A program made the translations under genes and the position numbers. From positions 68,033,482 through 68,097,481 of the forward strand of contig CM070562.1 of assembly GCA_036346405.1 (NCBI GenBank): a stretch of 64,000 nucleotides of DNA, written 5' to 3'. This DNA is from Phyllostachys edulis. Taxonomy: Eukaryota; Streptophyta; Magnoliopsida; Poales; Poaceae. Under the pieces are notes generated by a model. It searched no databases. It worked only from the letters and a program-made list of their open reading frames with translations, and had not been told where the DNA came from. Positions 1 to 12,030 of the stretch are shown in pieces (the first letter of the stretch is position 1; each line of letters opens with the position of its first letter).

Positions 1-204
1 GACATATAGGAGTAATAATTAGATTTGTGTGATCAAGACCATCGACTAAGTCGATGATCGCCCATAACTACCGAAAACTAAGCATGTCTAAGCAATTTAA
101 ATCGAAACTACTAAGTGATAAGAGCTCATCCAACGAGCTCCCACCACAGCAAATAACCTAGGCTCATGGTAGTAGAGGATAAACAATTCCTACAGATTAT
201 GCAA

Positions 205-380
205 CTATAGGCTTGCTAGCGATATTTTAACACAAAGTAGCATGCATACATACAAGTAAAACAATATATTAAGCTTTAAAGTAAGGGGACAATGATGGAA
301 ATGATCAAACTGCTTGCCTTGCTGTTGCTGGTCAAATTGTTGCTGAGGATCGCTCACGGGTTTAAAGTACTCGTCGACAC
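205..380 (-). other. Exon-like acidic/Gln-rich module in LTR G
   Basis: On the minus strand an intron-acceptor-like ...CCGATTAG ends at 381. From 380 an open frame begins VDEYFKPVSDP, followed by a glutamine-rich stretch (QQQFDQQQQGK); the frame stays open to a stop near 205. The same position in LTRs A, D, E, F and H holds a similar acceptor plus short acidic frame. Translation is not shown. It may be an untranslated exon or a packaging or splicing element. It is the longest of the set, and the VDEY start also occurs inside the downstream module of LTR E. Confidence 0.35.
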
Positions 381-1129
381 CTAATCGGAAAGACGAAAAC
401 AATCGATAAGAACGATTTAAAACGACAAAGACAGCACCGCAAACGAACTCCAAACACTCTGAATTTTCTACAGCAGCAAGAGGGTGATTTTAGGAATTTA
501 GCAACAAGAACCAATGGATTTGGATTCTCAATGCAAAAGATATGAGCAAAACAATTCTGCTCAGCCCTAAAAATACCAAACTGCACTATTCACTAATCTA
601 ATTATGAGGCAACATTTTCTAGAAAAGTGGTGACACTGAAATTTTTACAGCAAAACCAGCACCTCATGAGATGAATAACACAATTGAGTTCATCTCATTT
701 GGAGCTATATTGCACTTTCTACCATTTTTCAAAAAACAAGAACTTGAACAAAATTATAATGCACAAGAACTCCTTTCTACAACAGCAACAAGATCAAAGC
801 TAATTTTCACAGTAAGTTCGCTAATAGAGGAAGCCAACAAAGTTGGATCCACTCAAAACTAATCTACAGAGCATTAGTTATGTGTTTTACAAGTTAAACA
901 CTATTTTGAGTGCACATTTACAGCTAGTTTTGAAACCTATTTGCAAAACCATGTTCGAGCTGAACTGGGCTCATAACCATTTTTTGATTGGAGCCAGGTC
1001 AAGCCGTAACCAACAAAATTTGAATGACCTCCTTTGGATTTAAAACGAAAAAGATATGAAATTCTAAAGTTATACCTTATTTCAGCTTATAATTAAGACT
1101 TCACAGGAATTTCTAAAAACCACAAGGAC

Positions 1130-2514
1130 ATGGGAGGACATAAGCGGCTCAGATCACACGGGGGAGGTCCTAACGTCGCAGACCTCCAGGGGAGGTCTGG
1201 ACGGCCATGATCGCACAAGGGGAGGTCTTGGACGCTCAAGATCTCCTGGGAGGAGGTCTGGGCGGCCCAGAGCCAGCGACCACGTGCTTGCACGCACGCA
1301 CGTGCTCGGACAAGAGATTAATGCGCGCGGGACAACGAGGAGGTCCGCGCGCGGGAGGATTAAATGTGCGACACGGGAGGATTAAATACATTTAAGACAC
1401 GCCATTGATTACAATGATTTGAGCAATGATGAACGCATTAACTCGGCAAATCTTTGTCCTAAAAACGACAACGGCGCTGCCGTTTTTGTCCGACAAAGAC
1501 CCGAGCTCAAAGATGTGGTCATCGCCGCGATCTGCACCTCGCCGGCGACATCCAATGGTACCGTTGGTCCGCAATAACCATGCGCACTCAATGGACCTCC
1601 TCTCGGCGGCGGCGACGTTTTGAACGCCGGGCGAGCCGAGAGGACAACGAAGGCAAGCACGGCCAAAATCCAAATGCAAAATGAAGCTCACGCGACAATC
1701 AAGCGTGTGCTCAAACAAACGCTCGCAGAGATACATGCGGGTGCCAACAACTAAGGGACTAACGGGAGGAGTACTTGGAGGTCCCGAGGTGCCGAGGAGG
1801 TCGAGGAAGGAAGGACCGGTGCCGGGAGGAAAGGTGCTCCACGGCCAAAGCTTGACTCAAGCTCCACTTTGTCCCCTCTCGCAAATGCCCAACAAATCAA
1901 GTTAGGACTTGCTCCCAGAGGGAAAGGCACAAAAGAAGCTCGAGAAAAGGAGGAGAAACTCAAGGACCCTTGTCCACCGAGGAGCTTCAAGCTCCAAAGA
2001 ATGGCGCCAAGGAGAGCTTGGTGGTTTAGAGCTCACAAGCACGGGGTGCAAGCAAGGAACAATGGTGTGCAAAGGAAGCCAAGGAAGCAGGGGGAGGTTT
2101 TATACTTAGGGCAGGAGGTCATAGACCACGGGTTAAGCTCATGGTGAGCTTGGCCCATGGGTCGATCTAGGGCTTGGACAAGATGTAAAGTTGACATGGT
2201 GACAAAGCTAAGCGATCGAGAGAGGTAAAGTCGACTGCATTTAATGCGGTCAAGAAAGAGTTGTTATAAGGTACACGAAAATGAGACACGCATTAATTCA
2301 TCGCCGAGCACGCATGCGTGACCGAGGAAGGAGAAGAACAGGGGAGGTCATTTTGACCGTTGGATAAGACCACGGGGAGGTCCTAGCCATCGGATCCTAT
2401 TTTTGAACCGTTACGCTTAAAGGACGGGGAGGAGGTCCCAGCCACACGATTTGGAAAGGGAGGTCGTAGCCCTCCGATTTCCAAAACGCAGATGCGCAAA
2501 GGATAAAGGGTTAG
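1130..2514. repeat. Degenerate GGGAGGTC-rich repeat tract in LTR G
   Basis: The motif GGGGAGGTC or GGAGGTC recurs many times (for example near 1150, 1188, 1218, 1250, 2340, 2375, 2430 and 2458), separated by 30-90 bases of diverged sequence. It grades into the regular palindrome array to its right. The 1680-2110 part has open frames in several phases, but composition and repeats argue against protein coding. By position this is the GC-rich, promoter-containing part of the LTR in related elements. Confidence 0.6.
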
Positions 2515-3042
2515 GAGGTCCTAGCCTTTGGATTTACATCCAAGGGCTCAGACCTGAGGGGAGGACATAACTGCGTGTGACTTAGAGAAAAACGGGGGAG
2601 GTCATGGCCTTTGGATTTAAATCTAAGGGCCACGATCTCACGTGCGTGGGGAGGTCGGATGCGCACGAGGAAAGGAGGAGGTCGTGACCGTAGATTCTAA
2701 TCTAACGATGCACAACACAAGATGGGGGAGGTTGGGAGCGCTTGACTTGCAGCGGAGGTCGTGGCCTTTGGATCGGAATCCAACGGCTACGACCTCAACA
2801 GCGTTCAACAAGGGAGGTCTGATAGTTAGGTTGAGAGGAGGAGGTCGCGACCATGGATTTTTGATCCAATGGCTGTGACCTCATGTAGGTGGGACGCCTA
2901 AGTGATTTAACAGCTCGGGGAGGTCAGGAGCGGTTGGATCTTAATCCAAGGGCTATGACCTGAACAGGGTGGGGAGGTCTTTGCGGTGTTGGCCGCGGAG
3001 GAGGTCGTGGCGGTTGGATGTAAATCCAACGGCTGCGACCTG
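2515..3042. repeat. Tandem array of ~42-bp palindromes, ~81-bp period
   Basis: Units begin at 2515, 2598, 2678, 2755, 2841, 2920 and 3001, spaced 77-86 bases apart. Each starts GAGGTC, has a core of the type TTGGAT-n4-ATCCAA and ends near GACCTC or GACCTG, so the halves are imperfect reverse complements. The copy at 2755-2796 is the cleanest. Between palindromes a lone GGGAGGT(C) lies about half a period away. The array sits about 0.6-1.1 kb inside LTR G. Each unit could fold as a hairpin or act as a two-fold-symmetric protein site. Confidence 0.85.
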
Positions 3043-3612
3043 ATCAAGGTGGAGAGGGAGGTCTGCTGAGGTGCAGACATGGTTGGGCTGGACCAGCTTT
3101 GCACAGCGGCTAGCCCAAGGAACAGTGTAGGCTTTTAAGTTTAGTTTTTAACAGCTAAAACTTAGCAGAATTATTTGAGATAGCAAATGAACTCCAAAAT
3201 TCATGAAATTTTAACTGGAGCTTGCTGACAATGAGATTAACCTTGCATAAAATTTCCAGAGGTTATTATGCAATGCATTTTTCTCAGGAAATTCATGAAG
3301 GCTGTTCAAGGATTTGGTTTTACCTCCAAAACTTATCAAACAAGTTTTACAACTTGTGATATTTTTCAGAGGGGTCCCACATCAGTTTTAGGACCAAGGA
3401 AAATATTTTCCAAATGTTTGGCACAAAATTTAAGATAATTGGAAAAGGAGTTTGACTTTTGGTCAACAAGAGCTTTGTGTTTTTGGATTACACAACTCTT
3501 GGACTAGAATCACAGGAGAGATTAGGGGTTTTCAAGATGTGAGAAAAAGTTTAAATTTCTACACATATAATTATACTTGAACAAACCCTGTTTATACAGT
3601 TGGGATGTTACA

Positions 3613-3685
3613 AATCCAAATGGTGAATTTTCTCTCTACCAACTATTTAAATGATTTTTAAAGCTCTAAAAATTAGGATGTTACA
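3613..3685 (-). mobile_element. 3' LTR remnant of element A
   Basis: The minus strand from 3685 reads TGTAACATCCTAATTTTTAG and continues through a TAGTTGGTAGAGAGAAAATTCAC stretch matching the first ~70 bases of the 5' LTR (12717 to about 12650) with few changes. Similarity stops at 3613, where a second TGTAACATCCC (LTR G) begins. The rest of the 3' LTR is not seen in this window. Confidence 0.8.
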
Positions 3686-3702
3686 AACCTCCCCCCTTAA
3701 AG
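3686..3702 (-). other. Polypurine tract of element A
   Basis: On the minus strand CCTTTAAGGGGGGAGGTT immediately precedes the 3' LTR start TGTAACATCC. This is the expected place and composition for the plus-strand DNA primer. Just upstream the minus strand reads GAATCTCGGGGACGAGATTC, also present before the 3' LTR of element D. Confidence 0.75.
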
Positions 3703-3942
3703 GAATCTCGTCCCCGAGATTCAAAGCTAAGCTGGAGAAAAGGCTAGGAACTCGGCTTTCAACTCTTCTTCACGCTCCCACGTTGCTTCACCTTTGAATG
3801 GTGGCTCCATTTGCACTTTGCAAAACGAACTGCCTTGCTTCGGTCCGGCGTTCTACGACATCCGAATCTTGACCGGCCGTTCTTTGTAGGTGAGATCTTC
3901 TTTTAGTTCAATTGACTCCAGCGGTGCTTGTTCTTCCGCACC

Positions 3943-5344
3943 CTAAGACACTTCTTCAAGCGAGAGACGTGAAAGACATCGTGTACTCGCTAGCGATCGT
4001 GGCGGCTCTAATCGATAAGCCACTTCTCCACGGCGTTCCAAAATCTTGAACGGACCAACATACCGAGGGGCAAGTTTCCCTTTGGCATGGAACCTTTTCA
4101 CACTCTCGAGGGGTAACTCGGAGATACACAAAATCTTCGCTCAAAAGCGAGATCACGACGGCGATTGTCGGCATAACTCTTCTGCCTCGATCGAGCTATC
4201 TTGACCTCTCTCGATCATGGACACTTGCTCTTACGCTTCTTGAATAATATCCGGACCAAAGATCAGACGCTTAATTTGTTTCGACCAGTTCAACGGGTTC
4301 TACAGTTCACCATACAAAGCTTCAAACGGTGACATTTGCAAACGGCTTGATAACTGTTGTTGTACGAGAATTTCGCATATGGTAAACTCTTATCCCAACG
4401 GGTAGCATTTGCTAGCGCACGTGCTCTCAAAGATATCCTCCAATATTTGATTAACCCTTCGGTCTGTCCATCTGTTTGGGGATGATACGCAGATCTTGAA
4501 ATTCAGTGAGTCCCTAAGGCTTCATGCAAACTCGCCAAAATCGGAGGTGAATTGAGATCCTCGATCGACACTATCTTCTTAGGCACACCATGCAAACCGA
4601 CAATCTTCGACATGTACGGCTCGCTAGACGATCTCTGAATAAGTGGTTTTGGTGGTAAGAAATGAGCAACTTTAGTCAAAGCGATCCACTATTACCCAAA
4701 TCGAATCGTAACCCGATTGAGTCTTGGGTAGACCGTAATGAAATCCATTCGATTTCTTCCCACTTCCACTCTGGAATCTGCAAGGGTTGCAATGCACTGC
4801 TGGCCTCGATGTTCTCGCTTTAACTTTCGACACACATCGCACAAGGCTACGAACTCGCGATGTCCCGTTTCAAATTCGCCACCAAAACTTATTCTTAACA
4901 TCCCGATACATCTTAGTACTACCGGGGTGAATCGAATACTTTGAGTCATGGGCCTCCTTCAGATCATTTGCCTCAATCCATCAATATCTGGACGCATAAA
5001 TCGTCCATTGATCCACAAGATATCCTCGATCATCCTTTGTGAAGTCCTTGTACTTCCTTACATCATCTTCTTCTTGATGTCGGAGAACTCGAGTCTTTCG
5101 GTGAGCCATGAATTTGCTTCTCCAAAGTAGATCGCACTTCCAAGTTTGCTATGAATCCTTGAGATACTACTTCTAGCTTCACTCGGAATTCCTCTTGAAG
5201 TTTCGAACAAGGCTCTTTCACTTCCAAAGCATTGCGGTGGCTCTTACGGCTCAAAGCATCAGAATCGACATTGGCTTTACCGGGATGGTAATGGATTCCA
5301 AGATTATAATCCTTTATCAACTCTAGCCATCTCCTCTGTCTCAT
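3943..5344 (-). pseudogene. RNase H end and integrase remnants of element A
   Basis: Three broken frames in pol order. 5344-5063 begins QRRWLELIKDYN and has IHYHPGKANVDSDALSRK, the typical end of gypsy RNase H and link to integrase. 4949-4692 contains FVALCDVCRKLKREHRG, matching the CxxC half of the integrase HHCC zinc finger, then degenerates. 4131-3943 contains KGKLAPRYVGPFKILERRG and VAYRLEPP, the C-terminal integrase region. The DDE catalytic core between 4690 and 4140 shows no long open frame, so integrase is dead. No chromodomain could be recognised after the GPF region. Confidence 0.75.
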
Positions 5345-5737
5345 ATTCAGATCGATCGAGTGAAAATATATTTAAAGCTCTTATGATCTGTGTATACCTC
5401 ACTGGCGATTACCGATGAGGTAATGACGCGTAAATCTTCAAAGTATGCACTACGCTGACTAATTCCAGATCATGTGTAGGGTAATTTTCTTCATGCGCCT
5501 TAAGCGCCTTTGCGCATAAGCGATCGCTCTTCCTTCTTGCATCAGACACATCCTAATCCTTGGCGTGAAGCGTCACAATAGATATCAAAATCCTTACGAA
5601 TATCTCGCAAAATCAGCACCGGTGAAGTCAAACGCTTCTTCAATTCTTGAAAACTTTCTTCACAAGCTGGGGTCCAGGTAAACTTTTTCTCTTTCTTCAA
5701 CAATTGCGTAAGAGGTTTAGCAATTGACGAAAATCCT

Positions 5738-6806
5738 TCAATGAAACGGCGATAATATCCTGGCTATTCCCAAGAAATGCGAATCTGAGTGACAGTCTTG
5801 GGTTGTCCCCAATGTATCTGACTTTAACTTTATGGGGTCAATGCTACTCCTCGCAATTGTCATTACATGACCAAGAAAATCCACTTCCTTTTTCCAAAAA
5901 TCGCACTTGCTAAACTTAGCATACAACTGATGCTCCCTGAGCTTCTCTAGAATTAATCTCAAATGTTCAGCATGCTCTTCTTCTGACTTGGAGTAAACCA
6001 AAATATCATCGATGAATATGACTACAAACTTGTCCAGATACTCCATGAATACCTTATTCATCATGTTCATGAAATAGGCAGGGGCATTAGTCAGACCAAA
6101 GGACATGACTAGGAACTCATAATGTCCATACCGCGTTGAGAAAGCGGTTTTAGGTATATCCTTAGGACAGATCTTCAACTGATGATAACCCGATCGCAGA
6201 TCAATCTTCGAGAACACTCCGGCTCCCTTCATTTGATCAAACAGATCATCTATCCGGGGCAATGGGTACTTATTCTTGATGGTGACTTCATTGAGAGATC
6301 GGTAGTCGATGCACATTCTCATGCTTCCATCCTTCTTTTTGACGAACAAGACTGGCGCTCCCCATGGCGACGAACTAGGCCTCACAAAACCTTTCTCCAA
6401 AAGTTCTTCTATCTGTTTCTTCATCTCCACTAACTCATCGGCTGGCATCCGATACGGTCTCTTCGAGATGGGTGCTGTTCCTGGCACTAGATCGATGACA
6501 AACTCGATGTCACGATCCGGTGGCATTCCTGGTAATTCTTCTGGAAACACATCTGGATATTCCTTGACGACTGGCACATCTTCCAACGCGACGGTCTTCA
6601 GGCTATTGACTATCAAATGCCCATTACGCACTGAGGTAGCTAGGAACTCCACTTTGTTTCCTTTGGTATCCTCGATTGTAACGGCTCTTCGGCCACAATC
6701 GGCAAAGACGGCTTTGTGCTTGGTTAACCAATCCATGCCAAGGATGACATCTATGGTTTGGGTGTCTAGAATAATTAGGTTAGCTAGAAACTCAACTCCA
6801 CTATGA
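5738..6806 (-). pseudogene. Protease end plus reverse transcriptase of element A
   Basis: The frame is open from about 6806; the first Met is at 6736. It opens with the end of the aspartic protease (ILGMDWL), then the RT domain. Visible RT blocks are LVPGTAPISKRPYRMP, the SSPWGAPVLFVKKKDGSMR region, YRSLNEVTIKNKYPLPRIDD, FSKIDLRSGYHQLKI, TAFSTRYGHYEFLVMSFGL and the catalytic FIDDILVYSK with both aspartates present. After KKEVDFLGHV the frame loses similarity (from about 5870), so the thumb/connection is frameshifted. The protease active-site triad is not visible between 6806 and 7016. Catalytic RT residues look intact, but the polyprotein is not. Confidence 0.85.
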
Positions 6807-7015
6807 GTAACTTAGCCCTAAACAACCCACATTAGAACTTAGCTCGCTCCGGCGATTGGACTAACAGAGTTAAGCTTAAGAGGCAAAACTTCCAACTTAT
6901 TCTTAGTTGCAAAAACTCCGAAACAAGCGAATGCGAAGCTCCGAATCAAAAGTAAGCAGGCAGTCTTGAATTTACTAGGAACTTACCCGGTACAACGTCG
7001 GTGCTTCTGGCTCCT

Positions 7016-8174
7016 TCAGAGTGGCGTGATTAACACGACCTCGACCCTTCGAGGCGTTCCTCTGGTTGGTGGTTCCACGAGAAACTCCTTGGTTGTTACT
7101 TGCTGGGGTCTTGGCGGTGTTGCTCCAAGGTTGAAGCGGACTGGAGTGATAGTTCCCTTCTGAGGACACTGATTAGCAAAATGCCCTGGCTGACGGCAAT
7201 TGTAACACACTCTTGGTTCATTCTGCCGGTTGTTGTTCCCTAGGGTGGGGTTGAGTGGTGTCGGGTTACGAGAATTCTGAACAAAAGGACGAGGTGCTGA
7301 AGGTGGTGCAGTGTCCTGAAAGAACTCTGTGGCTGGAAACGATTAAACTGCTGTGGTACTACTCTTGCCCTCTCTTTGTTGTGGTGGTGGCTTCCTTTTT
7401 GAATCATCCTCGCTTGCGGTGATCCCCAGCTCCTTGCGTTTGTCCTCCATGACCAACGCCTTGTTAATCAACTCGAAATGGGAAGGTGTGAGCAAGCGAT
7501 TGACTTGTAGTCCTGAGTTCAAACCCTTCAAAAATCGGCTCTGGCGAGACCTGTCAGTAGCGACATCCTCTGGGGCATAGCGAGCTAGCTGAGAAAACTT
7601 ATTCAGGTAGTCAGTCACTGACATACCCCCTTGCTTGAGAGCGCGGAACTCATCCTTCTTCAAATCCATAATGCCTTCAGGTACATGATATCTTGTAAAA
7701 GCTACAAGTGAATTCTTCCCAAGTGATATTCTGCGGTGCTCCATGTGCTGCGCTGAAGTTCTCCCACCATTCTGCAGCTATGCCCTCCATCTAATGGGTG
7801 GCATATAAAACCTTCTCATGATCGCTGCATTGGGTGATCAGCAGCTTCCTCTCAATCACACGAAGCCAATCATCAGCTTCTACTGGCGTGACATGTCCAG
7901 AAAAAGTTGGCGGACGAGTTCTCATGAATTCAGCCAACTTGGATGGTCCCTGATGACCATGAGCGACTGAGGCTCCTCCCTGATGATGGTTGTGGTTGTT
8001 GTTGTTGTTCATGGCCTGCATCTGGTTCGTCATGGTGTACATCATCTGCATCTGTGCTGCCATGAAGGCTCCAAAGTTCTGCAAGTCCAGGGGTGGTGCT
8101 TGGGGTGGCACTGTTCCCGCAGGGGTTTGCTCATTGCCTTCGATCCTTGGGCTCCGGATCCACTTGCGTGACAT
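7016..8174 (-). pseudogene. Gag of element A (three broken pieces)
   Basis: I start gag at the ATG at 8174 because the first plausible Met is there and the region upstream is LTR-leader-like. Piece one (8174-7794) has Gln/Met/Asn-rich sequence, then the capsid start PPTFSGHVTPVEADDWLRVI. It ends at an amber codon at 7793-7791, exactly where the related gag of element E has Gln (SHQLEG). Piece two (7744-7343) continues the capsid (LKKDEFRALKQGGMSVTDYL). Piece three (7210-7016) begins with a CX2CX4HX4C nucleocapsid knuckle, CYNCRQPGHFANQC. The parts are in order but not in one frame. Confidence 0.85.
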
Positions 8175-8533
8175 GGCGAGTCTGAACCATCTGGTGAGGT
8201 TCCATAGGTTAGATAAGGTAGAGAGCACGAGGTGAGTTAAGAACTAGACAGGGGATAGATTAAACCCGGCAAACCTGACTCAAGAAACTTGAACGAAAAT
8301 AATCTTCATTAATAGCTTAATAGCATGGCTGCAACAAATGCCTAAGGGCCTTTGCAGCTCATACTTGCACACGGGAAAATAAAGCGAATTTAAACACACA
8401 AGCTACCGCCTAAAGGGCGACTCGAAAAGGAAAGCGGCTAAGCGACTAAACTGGAACTTAAACGAACTCGCCGAGAAAGCCTCCAAAACCACGGCGACGC
8501 TCCCTTTGGTGTAGACTCGAAGTGGTGGCATCC

Positions 8534-9216
8534 TCATGAATCGGTTCGATGCCGGGGATCGTGCGGCAGAGGCAGTGTAGCCAGCTCCTCTGGTGTGCTG
8601 AGCTCGGCCGATCCTCTGGAATCTCCTCTGGATCCTCTTCGACTCTTACGGATCTTCCTCTTGATCATCTTGAGCTCATCTTGACCGTAGAGAGCGTGCT
8701 CTAGGGCGGCGATCGCTTCTCGGCTTCTTCCCAGTTCGATAGGCGCACCTCGGCTCGGTGGCGGCCATCTCCAGCGACTCCTCTGGCGGTGTGAACGTGC
8801 AAGATGCACCACAGATGGCATTGCCTTCCCGTTGGTAGACGGAAGCGTCTGAATAGCTCCCCGGCGGCCTGGATGGTAGCGGAAGGCGGTGTTCTGCGGT
8901 TCTTCTGCGTAGATGTGGCGCGACTCGAGCATGGCCAAGCGTGGCGACTCTGGATTCCTTGCGTGAAGGTGATCCTCCTGACTGAGATGTCCAAGGGCTG
9001 GCTGCCTCTAGTGTTCCTCCTGGCGTAGACCGTCAGGCGGTAGACCACACCACGATCTCGTCCGTTGACCATGTACTTGCTACCACGGTACATTGGACAG
9101 TCGAAGCCTCCAAGTGTCTGCAGCAGCTTCCACAGCTCTGCGGCAAGTCTTCCGTTGCAATCTCCGAAGGTCTGAAGGTAAGGCATCTGCCACGAAAGAC
9201 AAGAGGTAAGAACCAC
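8534..9216 (-). pseudogene. Extra ORF between PBS and gag in element A (ORF0-like)
   Basis: About 1.2 kb separates the PBS from gag, against ~0.5 kb in element E. The interval holds two overlapping minus frames: 9216-8701 (VYRLTVYARRNTRG, SQPLDISVRRITFTQG) and 8938-8534 (NTAFRYHPGRRG, then SREAIAALEHALYGQDELK and a basic tail). Both read like pieces of one protein joined by a frameshift near 8900. I recall that some rice gypsy families carry an extra ORF upstream of gag with this kind of YTVYxxR..RG..TFxxA and AFRYxPxR composition. Its function is unknown to me. Confidence 0.55.
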
Positions 9217-9382
9217 GTTAAAACAGCGGGGAGAAGAAAGAAATTACAGCAATAGATGAGTCAAGAGAGATATAAGAGGAGTTAAGCAATTCCTTTAGTC
9301 TTATAGATTAATTTTCTTTTTAGAAAATAATTTGGACACCTAAACGGCCAATCTAACTAAGGTCTAGTCCTACAGTCAATAT

Positions 9383-9395
9383 GGCTCTGATACCA
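9383..9395 (-). other. Primer binding site of element A (tRNA-Met initiator)
   Basis: The minus strand reads TGGTATCAGAGCC, complementary to the 3' end of initiator tRNA-Met, four bases inside the 5' LTR edge at 9400. This fixes the element's orientation. Confidence 0.9.
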
Positions 9396-10769
9396 CTTTT
9401 GTCGGGACCCAAAATTACGGTTCGGGACCCTCTGTGTTTAATGCACTAGCCCAGGATCATGCTAGTGCACACAGTGTCAACAAAGATGGCAATCGATCCA
9501 TACAAGCGGATAATAACATAAACGATTAACTTTGATTAACAAATAATGGTTTTGACCTTAAGGTCGAGTTTACAACTATTGAGCCACGCAGGGCTAACAT
9601 AGGAAATAAACGGCAGCGGAAACATAAACGGTAGTGGCACCCCATCGGTTCGCCACGTGCAACCGATCGATCAAGACCTCACGATCGGGCACCTTCGATG
9701 TACTCGTCCTCGAATCTTTGGTGAAGACTCCTCCTCCGCTTGATTCGTCAAAACAAGCGTGAGTACACACCGTACTATAAGCCACACCACGAGATGCAAT
9801 ATATATATATCTTTGGCTTTTTACAAAGGAAGGCATTACGTGGCTCTTTTGCATAAATGCCACTTTTGCAATTGAATACAATTAATAGATTAAAGTCGAG
9901 GTAAAACAAATAGACAATAATAATTTTAACAAGTTATTTCACAAAGACACACACACTGACCTAACGGGTTATTCACATAGCTAGATGATTTAATCACATA
10001 GCTCCTTCCCACACAATTTTATGAAAATCTACCCTAGTGTCAAATCCCGAGCATTGTCCATGATCATGACGCGGCTATTCGAATAGATTAAGTTACACTC
10101 TGCAGAGTTTGTACACTTTACCCACAAGATACAATTAGTGTAGCTAACACTAATCATAACAAAGCATTTCAGATACCTTATCCTACTATGCTAGGCCAGT
10201 CTCAAAACAGCATGTGGTCGCACAGAAGCTCGGTTCAATAGAGCACATGGTGAGGTCCTTAATTGACCAAGGCAAGACTTCCAGCTAACTAAACCACATA
10301 GACACACAGATTTTTAATATTCACACAGTCCACCCCTTTCACACAGTATCCACCCCTTGCCTCAGCCCAAAATCTTTTACCACCCCGGTTGATTTAAGTG
10401 CAACATATGCCACAAAGACACATAGTACACACAGTTTGTCCACACAGTTTCATATTCACTTAGTCAATTTATAACAGCAGTATACATGACAAGTGAGTCG
10501 TGGCATGGCTAAGCAATCTAATACGTAACTAACCAACCCACGTTGGTGCTACAATATTTACCAACTAATTATCAACTAGGGTGACAAGGAATCAAGGCTT
10601 AACAATTACACAAGGGAGGCATATCAATTTGGAATTAACTCATCGCACCCAAAAGCTTTTAAATAAATACTTGAATTAAGATGCGATAATTTGAATTAAA
10701 ATACTTTTATAAAACTGGGAAGCAAAATGGTCAAGGGCATAGCTTGCCTTGAAAAGGATCTAGGAATTG

Positions 10770-10824
10770 ATCTTGGTCTTGGAAAGGTCCTTCTTCTTCA
10801 ACTCTTCCAAAGAGTCGTCGAAGT
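10770..10824 (-). other. Exon-like acidic module in LTR A
   Basis: The minus strand has an acceptor-like ...TATAGTAG, then a frame that reads, after a two-base phase, FDDSLEELKKKDLSKTKINS and stops at TAG (10772-10770). About 20 bases on comes CAAGGCAAGCT. It matches in place and form the modules at 14537 (E), 36235 and 40361 (D), 24934 (H), 56290 (F) and 380 (G). Confidence 0.4.
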
Positions 10825-12020
10825 CTACTATAAACGACACAAACAAACAAAACTAAATAAAAACCAGAAGCAAATAACTCCAATAAAATAATTAAAAATC
10901 TCCAATAGATAAATCTGGATTTTAGACGACTTTAGAAATTTGAATGGATGGATTTGGAGTTAGGATTCAATTATTATGAATTTTACAAATTTTAACCTAA
11001 ATTTGGAAATTAAATAAATTCTAAATTCTAAAACTAAACTGAACTCCAAATTACATAATTATATGTTATTTAATTAGACAATAATTTTCTAAGATTTTAG
11101 CAATTTAAATCATCCAATTTGGATTTGGGATTCAAAAGGTATGAATTTTACAAGTTTTAACCTATCTCTTGAATTTTAAATGAATTTCTAAATTTAAACA
11201 AAAGTCAAATTTAAATAATTTTGATTTGATTAGCTAGATCTTAATTCTATATGAATTTAGAAATTTGAAACACCCAATTTGGAGTTTGGATGCAAAAGTT
11301 ATGAATTTTACAAATTTAAACCTAAATGTTATTTAACAATTTCTGAATTATTTTTCTAAAGGAAATTCTAATTATTGCGCAAGGTGATGTCGTGAAGGAT
11401 TTTCCAGAAAATAAATGAATTAAAGAATTAAGCGACACGTGGGACCCACATGTCGGTGACTTACTCACCATGGACCAAGCCCACCGAGCCATTGGATTTG
11501 AAAGCAGTCTTTGGCGTGGCGCGCACTTGCTGCTGTGGTGCTGACGTGGCGCACACGTGGCTGACACGCACGCACGGAGGGTGAGGTGGTAGGTGACGTG
11601 GCGCCCACGTCGGCGAGGACGACAACGACGGCGGCAAGATCGACTCGATGGTCACCGGCGCTACTGATGCTTTCGCGAGGGTAGGTGGTATGGCGTGTAG
11701 CCGACGCTATTGCGAACACGATGAGGTACCTCTGGGTGGTTGAGGTGGGCGGTGGTGGCGGCGGCGAGGTCGGAGCGCGGCGGCTCGGTTTTTGTCGGCG
11801 GCGCCCGGTGAGGCTCGACGAAATGGGTGGCTCCGGAGGTAGGTCGGTGACAGCGAACACGGCGGGTGCTCCACGACGACGCTGGCGGCGACAACGGGCG
11901 TAATCGAAGAAATCCCACCGCGGCGAAAGCCCTAGAGCTCGAATTGGCGGCGATCGCGGAGGTTCTCGGGTGGAATTGAGCGAGGGTTAAGGAAAGGGGG
12001 TGCGGCGATCCTCGGGGTGG

Positions 12021-12030
12021 CTTTATAGAG
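12021..12030 (-). promoter_or_regulatory. Probable TATA box of LTR A
   Basis: CTCTATAAAG on the minus strand lies in the GC-rich block about 690 bases from the LTR start. LTRs D and F have CTATAAAA in comparable GC-rich context, which supports a promoter role. Confidence 0.5.

Larger units (their letters stand above)
1..3612 (-). mobile_element. Long LTR G (minus strand, runs off left edge)
   Basis: The LTR starts at 3612 on the minus strand with TGTAACATCCC and runs to lower coordinates past the window edge. Its left 400 bases, read on the minus strand, resemble the 56.2-56.7 kb part of LTR F: a module starting GTGTCGACGAGTAC, a GGCAAG step, a GTATGTATGCATGCT stretch and a TGCTTAG..CGGTAG..GATCATCGACTTAG stretch. 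It therefore belongs to the long-LTR gypsy group found several times here. It abuts the 73-bp 3' LTR remnant of element A, so it appears nested in that LTR. Without the left end I cannot tell a solo LTR from a full element. Confidence 0.6.

Noticed and set aside
1681..2147. Plus-strand frames in LTR G (74 and 92 residues)
   Set aside because: They lie in the GGGAGGTC-rich tract, overlap frames in other phases, and match no domain.
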